Source: Alphaproteobacteria bacterium
GTDB taxonomy: Bacteria > Pseudomonadota > Alphaproteobacteria > JALRGP01
Assembly: GCA_023259685.1 (NCBI GenBank)
Contig: JALRGP010000064.1
Span: 1-5,818, forward strand
DNA length: 5,818 nucleotides
Reading direction: 5' to 3'
Made by a program: the position numbers and the translations under genes. Positions within the stretch are counted from its first letter, which is position 1. Each line of letters begins with the position of its first letter. The notes below the pieces were generated by a model. The model made no database searches and had not been told where the DNA came from. It was given only the letters and a program-made list of their open reading frames with translations. Shown one piece after another: positions 1-5,818 of this stretch.

Positions 1-21
1 GATTTCTAATTTAAAAAATAA

Positions 22-27
22 TATAAT
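22..27 (+). promoter_or_regulatory. Possible -10 box of the typA promoter
   Basis: A perfect TATAAT lies about 90 bases before the typA start. The matching -35 position would fall at or before the window edge, so it cannot be checked. In so AT-rich a leader a chance match is quite likely. If real, the transcript would start near position 34 and carry a leader of roughly 85 bases that includes a run of six C at 41-46. Confidence 0.2.
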
Positions 28-118
28 TAAAAAGAATTATCCCCCCACTTTTAATCGCACCCGAAACAAGATTTTACATTTTATTAATAAATTTTTGTCT
101 TATGATACAATGGACTTA

Positions 119-1942
119 ATGTTTAAGAATGAAAAAATTATGAGAAATCTTGCTATTATTGCGCACGTTGATCACGGTAAAACAACCCTGGTTGATCAAC
201 TGCTGAAACAAAGTGGTACGTTTAAAGCGCACCAACATGTGGAAGAACGCGCAATGGATTCGAATGATTTAGAAAAAGAGCGTGGCATTACAATTTTGGC
301 AAAATGCACCTCGCTTATGTATAAAGAAACCCGTCTCAATATTGTTGATACACCGGGGCACGCTGACTTTGGTGGCGAGGTGGAACGCATTTTGTCCATG
401 GTGGATGGAGTCGTTGTTTTGGTTGATGCCGCTGAAGGCCCCATGCCGCAAACAAAATTCGTTGTTGGAAAGGCATTAAAATTAGGTTTAAAACCTATTG
501 TTGTCATTAACAAATTGGACCGCCCTGATGAACGCGCTCAAGAAGTTCTTAATGAAGTTTTTGATTTATTTGTGGCTTTGGACGCCAATGATGAACAACT
601 AGATTTTCCGGTTTTGTATGCGTCGGGCAGGTCTGGTTGGGCTATTACAGATGTCTCGAACGAACGCGTTGATTTAACTCCCTTATTTGAGACCATTATC
701 CATCATATTCCGGCTCCTCGTGTTCAAAAAGATGGATCCTTTCAAATGCTGGTCACCACCCGTGAGTATGATTCATACTTGGGACGCGTTTTAACTGGTC
801 GTATTCAACAGGGTATTGCAAAGGTTAATATGGCCGTCAAAGTTTTAAGTGTTGATGGGCAATTGGTGGAACAGGGGCGTATTTCAAAAATATTATCCTT
901 TAAAGGATTAGAACGTATTCCCGTTGATGAGGCGGTTGCCGGAGATATCGTGGTGATTGCGGGTCTTGAAAAGGCAACTGTGTCTAATACGATCGGCGCA
1001 CCTGATATCACCGTGCCATTACCAGCTCAACCCATTGATCCACCCACCCTTGCCATGACATTTTCCGTTAACAACTCTCCCCTTGCTGGGAAAGAAGGGA
1101 CCAAGCTGACATCACGTATGATTCATGATCGTTTGATGAAAGAGGCCGAAGGAAACGTAGCCCTTCATATTCGGATGACTGAAGATCGCGATGCGTTTGA
1201 GGTGGCTGGACGTGGAGAACTACAGTTGGGTGTTTTGATTGAAACCATGAGACGGGAAGGATTTGAATTATCCATCAGCCGTCCCCGTGTTTTGTTTAAA
1301 ACTGATGAACAAGGGCAAAAATTAGAACCAATTGAAGAAATTGTCGTTGACGTTGACGATGAATATACGGGATCAGTCATTGAAAGCCTCAATTTACGCA
1401 AATGCGATATGGTCAATATGTTCCCATCGGGCGGTGGTAAAACGCGTCTGGTTTTTCATGGGCCATCCCGAGGTTTGATTGGGTTTCACAGTCCATTTTT
1501 AACGATGACACGCGGTACCGGGGTCATGAATCGTGTGTTCCATGGGTATGACCTGTATAAAGGTGCTATCGAAGGACGTATTAATGGTGTTTTAATTTCC
1601 AACAGCGACGGTGATTCGGTTGCATACGCCTTATTTAATTTGGAAGATCGTGGCACATTATTTATTGGTGCTGGCGCCCCCTTGTACCAAGGAATGATTA
1701 TTGGAGAAAACAGCCGTGATAACGATTTGGAAGTCAATCCTACAAAGGCAAAACAACTAACGAATGTCAGAGCCTCTGGAAAAGATGAAGCGATTCGCCT
1801 CACCCCACCGCGCATCATGACGTTGGAACAAGCATTGTCATATATCCAAGACGACGAATTGGTGGAGGTCACACCCAAGTCCATTCGTCTTAGAAAACGT
1901 TATCTTGATCCAAATGAACGGAAAAAAATGGGATCGCGTTAG
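119..1942 (+). CDS. typA: Translational GTPase TypA/BipA
   Basis: Ribosome-associated GTPase of the EF-G/LepA superfamily, known to help 50S subunit assembly and growth under stress or cold. Visible GTPase motifs, numbered from this start: P-loop AHVDHGKT at 15-22, switch I RGITI at 55-59, DTPGH at 77-81, NKLD at 131-134, and the G5-like SGR near 169-171. A beta-barrel domain follows, then an EF-G domain III-like segment from about residue 309 (TLAMTFSVNNSP), and the BipA-specific C-terminal domain ending in ELVEVTPKSIRLRKR. At 607 residues it equals the E. coli length. The ATG at 119 was chosen because it gives this length and has a weak GGA four bases upstream. The ATG at 140 (MRNLAIIAHVDHGKT) is a serious alternative; TTG at 95 and ATG at 110 are less likely. 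It appears to be a separate unit from ychF, with a 235-base gap after it. The family call is very secure; the exact start is not. Confidence 0.96.
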   Translation: MFKNEKIMRNLAIIAHVDHGKTTLVDQLLKQSGTFKAHQHVEERAMDSNDLEKERGITILAKCTSLMYKETRLNIVDTPGHADFGGEVERILSMVDGVVVLVDAAEGPMPQTKFVVGKALKLGLKPIVVINKLDRPDERAQEVLNEVFDLFVALDANDEQLDFPVLYASGRSGWAITDVSNERVDLTPLFETIIHHIPAPRVQKDGSFQMLVTTREYDSYLGRVLTGRIQQGIAKVNMAVKVLSVDGQLVEQGRISKILSFKGLERIPVDEAVAGDIVVIAGLEKATVSNTIGAPDITVPLPAQPIDPPTLAMTFSVNNSPLAGKEGTKLTSRMIHDRLMKEAEGNVALHIRMTEDRDAFEVAGRGELQLGVLIETMRREGFELSISRPRVLFKTDEQGQKLEPIEEIVVDVDDEYTGSVIESLNLRKCDMVNMFPSGGGKTRLVFHGPSRGLIGFHSPFLTMTRGTGVMNRVFHGYDLYKGAIEGRINGVLISNSDGDSVAYALFNLEDRGTLFIGAGAPLYQGMIIGENSRDNDLEVNPTKAKQLTNVRASGKDEAIRLTPPRIMTLEQALSYIQDDELVEVTPKSIRLRKRYLDPNERKKMGSR

Positions 1943-1953
1943 TTTAATATCAA

Positions 1954-1974
1954 GGCCCTTTATTGAAAAGGGCC
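1954..1974 (+). terminator. GC-rich hairpin after typA, possible terminator
   Basis: A perfect 8-bp stem, GGCCCTTT (1954-1961) with AAAGGGCC (1967-1974), closes a 5-base loop and begins 12 bases after the typA stop. No T tract follows on either strand, so it is not a textbook intrinsic terminator. It may instead protect the 3' end of the typA mRNA or act with Rho. The structure is seen directly; its function is inferred. Confidence 0.45.
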
Positions 1975-2052
1975 AGCCATGTGATGTATAAAGACTCAAA
2001 TTTCTATCATTCTGATTTTAGAAAATGTTTTTGCGCTTCTATTTCAAAAAAA

Positions 2053-2164
2053 ACTGATTTTTACATCAAAAATTTTGGATACAGACATAAGGTCAATTGA
2101 TAAACTTAAAATTCAAAAAGTGAGGAATCATATCAAAAATCAGTCATACTATATAAAACTGATT
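2053..2164 (+). repeat. Competing inverted repeats in the ychF leader
   Basis: ACTGATTTTT at 2053-2062 is the exact reverse complement of AAAAATCAGT at 2135-2144. The core of the latter, AATCAGT (2138-2144), also pairs perfectly with ACTGATT at 2158-2164, leaving a 13-base loop. The middle arm can thus pair upstream or downstream but not both. The proximal hairpin ends 13 bases before the ychF ATG. These are AT-rich, short stems, so chance cannot be excluded. No confident promoter or Shine-Dalgarno site was seen in this 235-base gap. Confidence 0.35.
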
Positions 2165-2177
2165 ATTGACCAAATTA

Positions 2178-3278
2178 ATGGGATTTCATTGTGGAATTGT
2201 TGGTTTGCCGAATGTTGGCAAATCAACCCTTTTTAACGCACTAACGTCAACTTTTTCTGCCCAAGCGGCCAATTATCCATTTTGCACCATCGAACCAAAT
2301 GTGGGACGCGTCCCTTTAGAAGACACAAGGCTTATCAAATTGTCGGCTCTTGAAAAATCTCAAAAAATTATCTTTGCACAAATGGAATTTGTTGACATTG
2401 CCGGGCTTGTCAAAGGTGCTAGCCAAGGCCAAGGTCTTGGAAACCAATTTTTAAGCCATATTAAACAAACCGATGCCATTATTCACATGGTTCGGTGCTT
2501 TGATGACGGGGATATTGTGCACGTGGACGGATCGGTTGATCCTTTGCGTGATATTGATGTGATTGAAACGGAATTATTGTTATCAGATTTGGCGTCAATT
2601 GAAAAAAAAATCACATCTCTTCAAAAAAAAGCAAAAAATGATAAGGCAGCCGCCCAAGAACTATCAGTCTTTGAACCTATTTTAAAATTATTAGAAGACG
2701 GCTTGTCTCCTTTGTCTTTTTACCAAAGTTGCGATGAAGCGTCTCAAAAAATCATTGATCAGATGCAACTGATTTCAATGAAAAAAGTTTGTTACGTTGC
2801 CAACGTTATGGAAGATCATGTGATCAGTGGTAATGCCTATACTCAAAAAGTTATTGATTTAGCCAATTCAAGAGGAGCACCATCCGTTATTATTTGCGCA
2901 AAAATTGAAGAAGAACTGGCGCAGTTGGATGCAACTGATAAACGTGATTATTTAAACAGTCTGGGTCTGACGGAAACGGGACTTAACCGTATTGGAACAA
3001 TTGGATATGATCTTTTAAATTTGATGAGTTTTTTTACCATTGGCCCCAAAGAAGCCCACGCGTGGACAATTCAAAAAGGATCAAAAGCCCCGCAGGCGGC
3101 CGGCGCCATTCATACCGATTTTGAAAAAGGATTCATTTGTGCCCAAACCATTTCCTACGATGATTATATTGCTTACCAAGGAGAAGAGGGTGCCAAAAGT
3201 GCGGGAAAAATGCGGTTAGAAGGGCGTGATTATACCGTTCAAGACGGAGACATTATTCATTTTCGCTTTAACGTCTGA
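2178..3278 (+). CDS. ychF: Redox-regulated ATPase YchF (Obg-like, OLA1 family)
   Basis: Universally conserved ribosome-binding P-loop NTPase of the Obg family that prefers ATP to GTP. Seen here: P-loop GLPNVGKS at 9-16; the family signature NYPFCTIEPN at 32-41, whose Cys36 matches the redox-sensitive Cys35 of E. coli YchF; DIAGLV at 73-78; His115, matching the E. coli catalytic-loop His114; and NVME at 209-212 in place of the GTPase NKxD, which is the basis of ATP preference. A coiled-coil-like helical segment (about 130-200) follows the first half of the G domain. The C-terminal TGS domain occupies roughly 280-366 and ends in the expected DGDIIHFRFNV. Length is 366 residues against 363 in E. 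coli. ATG 2178 gives the canonical MGFxCGIVGLPNVGKST start; the in-frame TTG at 2166 is less likely. There is no Shine-Dalgarno site. The rmuC-like gene begins 7 bases after its stop, suggesting co-transcription. Confidence 0.97.
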   Translation: MGFHCGIVGLPNVGKSTLFNALTSTFSAQAANYPFCTIEPNVGRVPLEDTRLIKLSALEKSQKIIFAQMEFVDIAGLVKGASQGQGLGNQFLSHIKQTDAIIHMVRCFDDGDIVHVDGSVDPLRDIDVIETELLLSDLASIEKKITSLQKKAKNDKAAAQELSVFEPILKLLEDGLSPLSFYQSCDEASQKIIDQMQLISMKKVCYVANVMEDHVISGNAYTQKVIDLANSRGAPSVIICAKIEEELAQLDATDKRDYLNSLGLTETGLNRIGTIGYDLLNLMSFFTIGPKEAHAWTIQKGSKAPQAAGAIHTDFEKGFICAQTISYDDYIAYQGEEGAKSAGKMRLEGRDYTVQDGDIIHFRFNV

Positions 3279-3285
3279 TATTAAA

Positions 3286-4413
3286 ATGTTGTATGGTGTG
3301 TGTGGCGCAGCAGCGATTTTTTTGATACTGTTCCTTGTTTATATGATCAGATATCGCCGTTTAGAACGTGTCTATTTTGAATTACAGGTTATCCACAGGT
3401 CACACCTAGATACTCAAAATTCCGTTTTTACAATTAAAAAAGTCGTTGATGATGCCTTACATAAAAATACTAAAGATTTTATGGACATGGCGGCTCATAT
3501 GCAAAATAAAGACCTGATATTTCAAAAGGAAATGGCATTGCCTTTGCACCAAGCATTGAAAGATATCTCTGAGAAATTTCAATCTATTGAAAAAGAACGG
3601 GCGCAATCTCACGGAGACCTTCGGCGGTATTTGCAAGAATTAAGTATGTCTCAAAATGAATTAAAAAAAGAAACTCACCGTCTGTCATTAGTTTTAAAAA
3701 ATCCCATGGGGCGTGGTCAATGGGGTGAGATGCAACTGCGCCGTGTTGTTGAAATCGCCGGTATGCAAGAGCAATGTGATTTTTTGGTTCAAAATACATT
3801 AGATAATCGTATGAGGCCAGATATGGTTGTATATTTACCAGGAAAACGTCACATTGTGATTGATGCAAAAACGCCTTTGTCATCTTATCTAGATGCTTTG
3901 AATGAAACAGATGATATGAAGAGTATGGAGCTTATGAAGGAACATGTGAAGCATTTAAAAAATCACATTCGATCTTTATCTCAAAAAAGTTATTTTGATC
4001 AATTTGAATCTCATCCGGAATTCGTCATATTATTTTTACCGAGTGAATCGATGTTTAGCACCGCTTTGTCTGTAGACCCTACACTCATTGAATCATCGGT
4101 TCGTGACAAGGTTATTGTGGCTACACCTACGACATTAATTACATTATTAAAATCCATTTCTTATGGATGGAAACAAGAAAATATGACAAAAAATGCTAAA
4201 GTTATTATCAGTTTATCTAAAGAATTAATGAAAAGAATGGGGGATTTCATGTCCCATTGTCAAAAGCTTGGTAAATCAATCGAATCTTCCCAAGAAACCT
4301 ATCACCAGTTGATGCGAACTTATGAATTGCGTATTTTATCAACTATGAAAAAATTTGATTCACTGAGTACGTCCGAAGATTTTGATGCACAGGATGTTAT
4401 TGATTCTCCATAA
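3286..4413 (+). CDS. rmuC: RmuC-family DNA recombination protein, membrane-anchored
   Basis: Member of the RmuC family, predicted PD-(D/E)XK-type nucleases; E. coli rmuC limits inversions between short inverted repeats. The 375-residue product opens with one hydrophobic segment at about 5-21 followed by a basic stretch (RYRRLER), consistent with an N-terminal membrane anchor and a cytoplasmic body. A helical, charged region at about 40-138 is probably coiled coil. The catalytic core is recognisable as GQWGE at 144-148, RPD at 177-179 and DAK at 193-195, giving an E...D...DxK pattern. The family sequence continues with FLPSESMFSTAL and VIVATPTTLITLLKSI. It is shorter than E. coli RmuC (475), mainly because it has a shorter N-terminal coiled coil. 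ATG 3286 was chosen over 3226 because the latter overlaps ychF and puts polar residues before the anchor. No Shine-Dalgarno site is visible; translational coupling to ychF is plausible. Confidence 0.9.
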   Translation: MLYGVCGAAAIFLILFLVYMIRYRRLERVYFELQVIHRSHLDTQNSVFTIKKVVDDALHKNTKDFMDMAAHMQNKDLIFQKEMALPLHQALKDISEKFQSIEKERAQSHGDLRRYLQELSMSQNELKKETHRLSLVLKNPMGRGQWGEMQLRRVVEIAGMQEQCDFLVQNTLDNRMRPDMVVYLPGKRHIVIDAKTPLSSYLDALNETDDMKSMELMKEHVKHLKNHIRSLSQKSYFDQFESHPEFVILFLPSESMFSTALSVDPTLIESSVRDKVIVATPTTLITLLKSISYGWKQENMTKNAKVIISLSKELMKRMGDFMSHCQKLGKSIESSQETYHQLMRTYELRILSTMKKFDSLSTSEDFDAQDVIDSP

Positions 4414-4533
4414 TAAAAAAATGATTGTCACCTCTTGTCATTTAAAATCATAGGGTAGCATTCATGTTTAAATGGTATATCATCTATAAAATATTTTGTC
4501 TAAAATGAAAACTGCTGCAAAAATTTTATAATC

Positions 4534-4564
4534 GTTACAAAAAAATCTTATACTTAGTTATAAT
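4534..4564 (+). promoter_or_regulatory. Candidate promoter at the left edge of the IS
   Basis: A perfect TATAAT (4559-4564) is preceded by GTTACA (4534-4539), a 4 of 6 match to TTGACA, at a long 19-base spacing. It lies in the gap between rmuC and the IS, and its last three bases are the first three of the 7-bp target duplication. It would now read into the IS, with a start near 4571 inside the left inverted repeat. Before insertion it would have read directly into the methyltransferase gene now at 5632. Another TATAAT at 4527-4532 has no fitting -35. The rest of 4414-4558 is AT-rich, with a weak 6-bp hairpin (ATGATT 4421-4426 with AATCAT 4446-4451) and no gene that I can support. Confidence 0.4.
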
Positions 4565-4568
4565 AAAT
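4562..4568 (+). repeat. Target site duplication, left copy (AATAAAT)
   Basis: AATAAAT directly precedes the left inverted repeat and recurs directly after the right one at 5556-5562. Seven bases is within the 3-9 base range known for IS982-family insertions, supporting a genuine transposition rather than rearranged fragments. Confidence 0.85.
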
Positions 4569-4587
4569 ACCGAGTGTGCAAGTTGTT
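4569..4587 (+). repeat. IS left terminal inverted repeat
   Basis: ACCGAGTGTGCAAGTTGTT, 19 bp, perfectly complementary to 5537-5555 and to the duplicate at 5581-5599. It starts immediately after the left target copy and is the expected transposase binding and cleavage site. Confidence 0.92.
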
Positions 4588-4592
4588 TTACA

Positions 4593-4654
4593 AGGAGCAT
4601 AAAATTTTGTTTAAATAAATTTTAGTAAGAAATTTAAAAACATTTTATGCTCCT
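4593..4654 (+). promoter_or_regulatory. Hairpin enclosing the transposase start codon
   Basis: A perfect 13-bp inverted repeat, AGGAGCATAAAAT (4593-4605) and ATTTTATGCTCCT (4642-4654), with a 36-base AT-rich loop. The transposase ATG (4647-4649) lies within the 3' arm. In a transcript entering from outside the IS both arms are present and the start codon would be base-paired. A transcript starting inside the loop would leave it free. Such anti-read-through structures are known in other IS elements, for example IS10; here the role is inferred. The repeat could instead be a subterminal transposase binding site. Confidence 0.6.
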
Positions 4655-5538
4655 AGAAGATTTTATCATAACTGTTTATTGCGTTGTTGATGAGAATTTG
4701 AAGAAAATTTTGAAAGGCAAAAATATTAGAAAAAGTGGCCCCTCTCCCTCTTTAACGGATAGTGAAGTGATCACAATGGAAATCATTGGTGAATATTTAA
4801 GCCAAAAAAATGATACAGCTATTTGGAATTATTTCAAAAGGCATTGGCTACATTTTTTCCCCAAGATTGGACATAGAACAACTTTTCTTCGGCAATGCGC
4901 TAATTTATATCATCTAAAACAAATCATGCAGACCAATCTTTCAGATACTTTATGTCAAGATCAAGATATCTATTTATTTGATGGTTTTCCAATACCGACA
5001 TGCCACCTTAAACGTTATAAAAGATCTCATACAGACTTAAGATACGAGGGTCGTGTGGGATATTGTGCTGCAAAAGATTTAAAATACTTCGGATTTAAAG
5101 GTCATTTGCTGATCACTCAAAAAAGGTATCATCAAGAACTTTACAGTAACGTCAGCTTCTGTTGATGAAAGGGATGTTGTTCCTGAATTAACACAGTCTC
5201 TTCAAGGTCATTTAATCGCTGATAAAGGATTAATCCGTCCTGAATTAAAAGAAGAACTCTCATCAAGGGGGCTTTGTCTACATACACCTTTACGTAAAAA
5301 TATGACAGATGACAGACCTTCTGAATTTGTTCATCAACTGATGGATATACGTAGAAAAGTTGAAACTGTTATTTCCCAACTGACGGATAGATTTAATGTG
5401 CAAAAAATTAAAGCGAAAGATATGTGGCATTTGTGTGCAAAAGTAGGACGAAAAATTCTCACTCACACCATGTGTTGTTTTATTAACTCAAAACTTTCCC
5501 CTGAGCAACCCGTTAAATTTCATATGCTAGTACAATAA
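4647..5538 (+). pseudogene. IS982-family transposase, one frameshift
   Basis: DDE transposase of the IS982 family that would cut and join the element ends. The first frame runs from ATG 4647 to a stop at 5163-5165 (172 residues) and carries an N-terminal helical DNA-binding part (LTDSEVITMEIIGEYL), then YLFDGFPIP with Asp112, and GYCAAKDLKYFGFKGHLL. At the run of six A (5119-5124) homology moves to the +1 frame, which continues GIIKNFTVTSASVDERDVVPEL and ends at TAA 5536-5538. Dropping one A gives 296 residues, the usual family length, with a full triad: Asp112, Asp192 (ADKGL) and Glu239 (RRKVETVISQL). The stop overlaps the right inverted repeat by two bases. No Shine-Dalgarno site precedes the ATG, which lies inside a hairpin arm. 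Most likely it is a recent single-base inactivation; +1 recoding or a sequencing error in the A run are alternatives. Confidence 0.88.
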
Positions 5539-5555
5539 CAACTTGCACACTCGGT
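5537..5555 (-). repeat. IS right terminal inverted repeat, inner copy
   Basis: The exact 19-bp reverse complement of the left end, followed directly by the AATAAAT target copy. This copy gives the 987-bp element and overlaps the transposase stop codon by two bases. Confidence 0.92.
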
Positions 5556-5562
5556 AATAAAT
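5556..5562 (+). repeat. Target site duplication, right copy (AATAAAT)
   Basis: Matches 4562-4568 exactly and abuts the inner right inverted repeat. It appears a third time at 5600-5606 as part of the 44-bp duplication, where it abuts the outer right end. Confidence 0.85.
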
Positions 5563-5580
5563 TTAATATGCTAGTACAAT

Positions 5581-5599
5581 AACAACTTGCACACTCGGT
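5581..5599 (-). repeat. Duplicate IS right terminal inverted repeat, outer copy
   Basis: A second identical 19-bp right end, 44 bases beyond the first, carried by the tandem duplication. It is flanked by its own AATAAAT (5600-5606). A transposase supplied in trans could in principle use either right end, giving elements of 987 or 1031 bp, or a one-ended event. Confidence 0.88.
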
Positions 5600-5631
5600 A
5601 ATAAATTTAATTGTTTAAAATTTTTCACACC

Positions 5632-5818
5632 ATGCGCACAATGACAGATATACGAACACGTCCCATGTTGTATGACTACAATTATTGTTCCCTTAAAAAT
5701 AACTTGAAGACATTGCATCATCTTAAAACTTTAATTGGAGGTCGTCCCCTTAAAATTTTGGATATTGGTTGTGGTGAAAAACCTTTTGAATCAATGTTTT
5801 TAAACTGCGAATACATTG
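5632..5818 (+). CDS. Class I SAM-dependent methyltransferase, N-terminal part
   Basis: The frame is open from ATG 5632 to the window edge, giving 62 residues of a longer protein. Residues about 43-56 read LKILDIGCGEKPFE, the glycine-rich motif I that binds S-adenosylmethionine in Rossmann-fold methyltransferases. The GCGxxPF wording is common in methyltransferases associated with surface glycans and small molecules, but the substrate cannot be told from this fragment. The preceding 40 residues (RPMLYDYNYCSLKNNLKTLHHL) form a helical N-terminal cap. ATG 5641 (MTDIRTRPM) is an equally plausible start, and an in-frame TTG at 5611 also exists; none has a Shine-Dalgarno site. The gene begins 33 bases after the outer IS end, and its native promoter seems to have been separated from it by the IS. 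Confidence 0.75.
   Translation, partial: MRTMTDIRTRPMLYDYNYCSLKNNLKTLHHLKTLIGGRPLKILDIGCGEKPFESMFLNCEYI

Larger units (their letters stand above)
4569..5555 (+). mobile_element. IS982-family insertion sequence, 987 bp
   Basis: A complete element bounded by perfect 19-bp inverted repeats, ACCGAGTGTGCAAGTTGTT at the left and its reverse complement at the right, and flanked by a 7-bp direct repeat AATAAAT. Length near 1 kb, ACC termini and a single transposase reading frame fit the IS982 family. The transposase frame is broken once (see 4647-5538), so the copy is probably defective on its own but could be moved by an intact relative elsewhere. A second identical right end lies 44 bases further on, giving an alternative 1031-bp element (4569-5599). 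The perfect repeats and target copies suggest a recent insertion. It sits between rmuC and a methyltransferase gene and interrupts neither coding region. Confidence 0.9.
5522..5611 (+). repeat. 44-bp tandem duplication across the right IS junction
   Basis: Bases 5522-5567 are identical to 5566-5611, a two-copy direct repeat with period 44 and two shared bases. Each copy holds the last transposase codons and stop, the entire right inverted repeat, the AATAAAT target copy and five more bases of flanking chromosome (TTAAT). Because the unit spans IS and host DNA, it arose after insertion, probably by slippage or a repair event at the right end. Confidence 0.93.

Noticed and set aside
73..106. 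Promoter TTTACA (73-78) with TATGAT (101-106) before typA
   Set aside because: The spacing is 22 bases, outside the normal 16-19 range, and the resulting transcript would start at about the typA start codon.
196..513. Minus-strand open frame of 105 codons
   Set aside because: It lies wholly opposite the GTPase domain of typA, has no recognisable domain, and is explained by codon pattern of the + strand gene. Other minus-strand frames within typA (for example 805-1011, 1165-1416, 1486-1884) were rejected for the same reason.
3226..3285. Longer rmuC start overlapping the end of ychF
   Set aside because: The extra 20 residues would precede the membrane anchor with no family resemblance, while ATG 3286 places the hydrophobic segment directly at the N-terminus.
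3584..3883. Minus-strand open frame of 99 codons inside rmuC
   Set aside because: It is antisense to the RmuC catalytic core, whose conserved motifs show the + strand is the coding one; no independent start signal or family resemblance was seen.
5302..5538. Separate 78-residue gene after the transposase
   Set aside because: It is the C-terminal part of the frameshifted transposase. The same frame is open back to the six-A run and carries the rest of the transposase sequence, including the catalytic Asp and Glu.
5522..5611. Two-copy direct repeat as a small CRISPR or iteron array
   Set aside because: There is no spacer between the copies, and the content is fully explained as a duplicated IS right end with its flank.

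Overview
The window looks like a stretch of an AT-rich alphaproteobacterial chromosome. The translation GTPase TypA/BipA and the ATPase YchF are both close to full family length, and TypA has an alphaproteobacterial wording around its G4 region. The base composition, the near absence of Shine-Dalgarno sites and an IS982-type element would fit a host-associated lineage such as Holosporales or a relative. That placement is inference from protein wording and composition; no ribosomal RNA is present to confirm it.

Layout, all genes on the + strand: (1) 119-1942, typA/bipA, preceded by about 118 bases of leader and followed by a GC-rich hairpin. (2) 1943-2177, a noncoding gap with three related copies of an ACTGATT-type sequence that could form alternative hairpins just before ychF. 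(3) 2178-3278, ychF, and 3286-4413, a short membrane-anchored RmuC-family protein. Only 7 bases separate the two, so they probably form one transcription unit. (4) 4414-4568, a short AT-rich gap with a good -10 box. (5) 4569-5555, a 987-bp IS982-family insertion sequence with perfect 19-bp terminal inverted repeats and a 7-bp target duplication. Its transposase is interrupted by one frameshift in a run of six A. (6) 5522-5611, a 44-bp tandem duplication across the right IS/chromosome junction, which gives the element two right ends. (7) 5632 to the window end, the start of a class I SAM-dependent methyltransferase.

The conserved genes are housekeeping: two translation-associated P-loop NTPases and one DNA-maintenance protein. 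The most informative part is the IS and its scar. Removing the IS, one target copy and the duplication restores a continuous sequence with a TATAAT box about 30 bases upstream of TTAATTGTTT and then the methyltransferase start. The IS therefore seems to have landed at the start of that gene's transcript. The IS also has a 13-bp inverted repeat whose 3' arm contains the transposase start codon, an arrangement that could block translation of read-through transcripts. I see no CRISPR array, tRNA, rRNA or clear novel multigene system.
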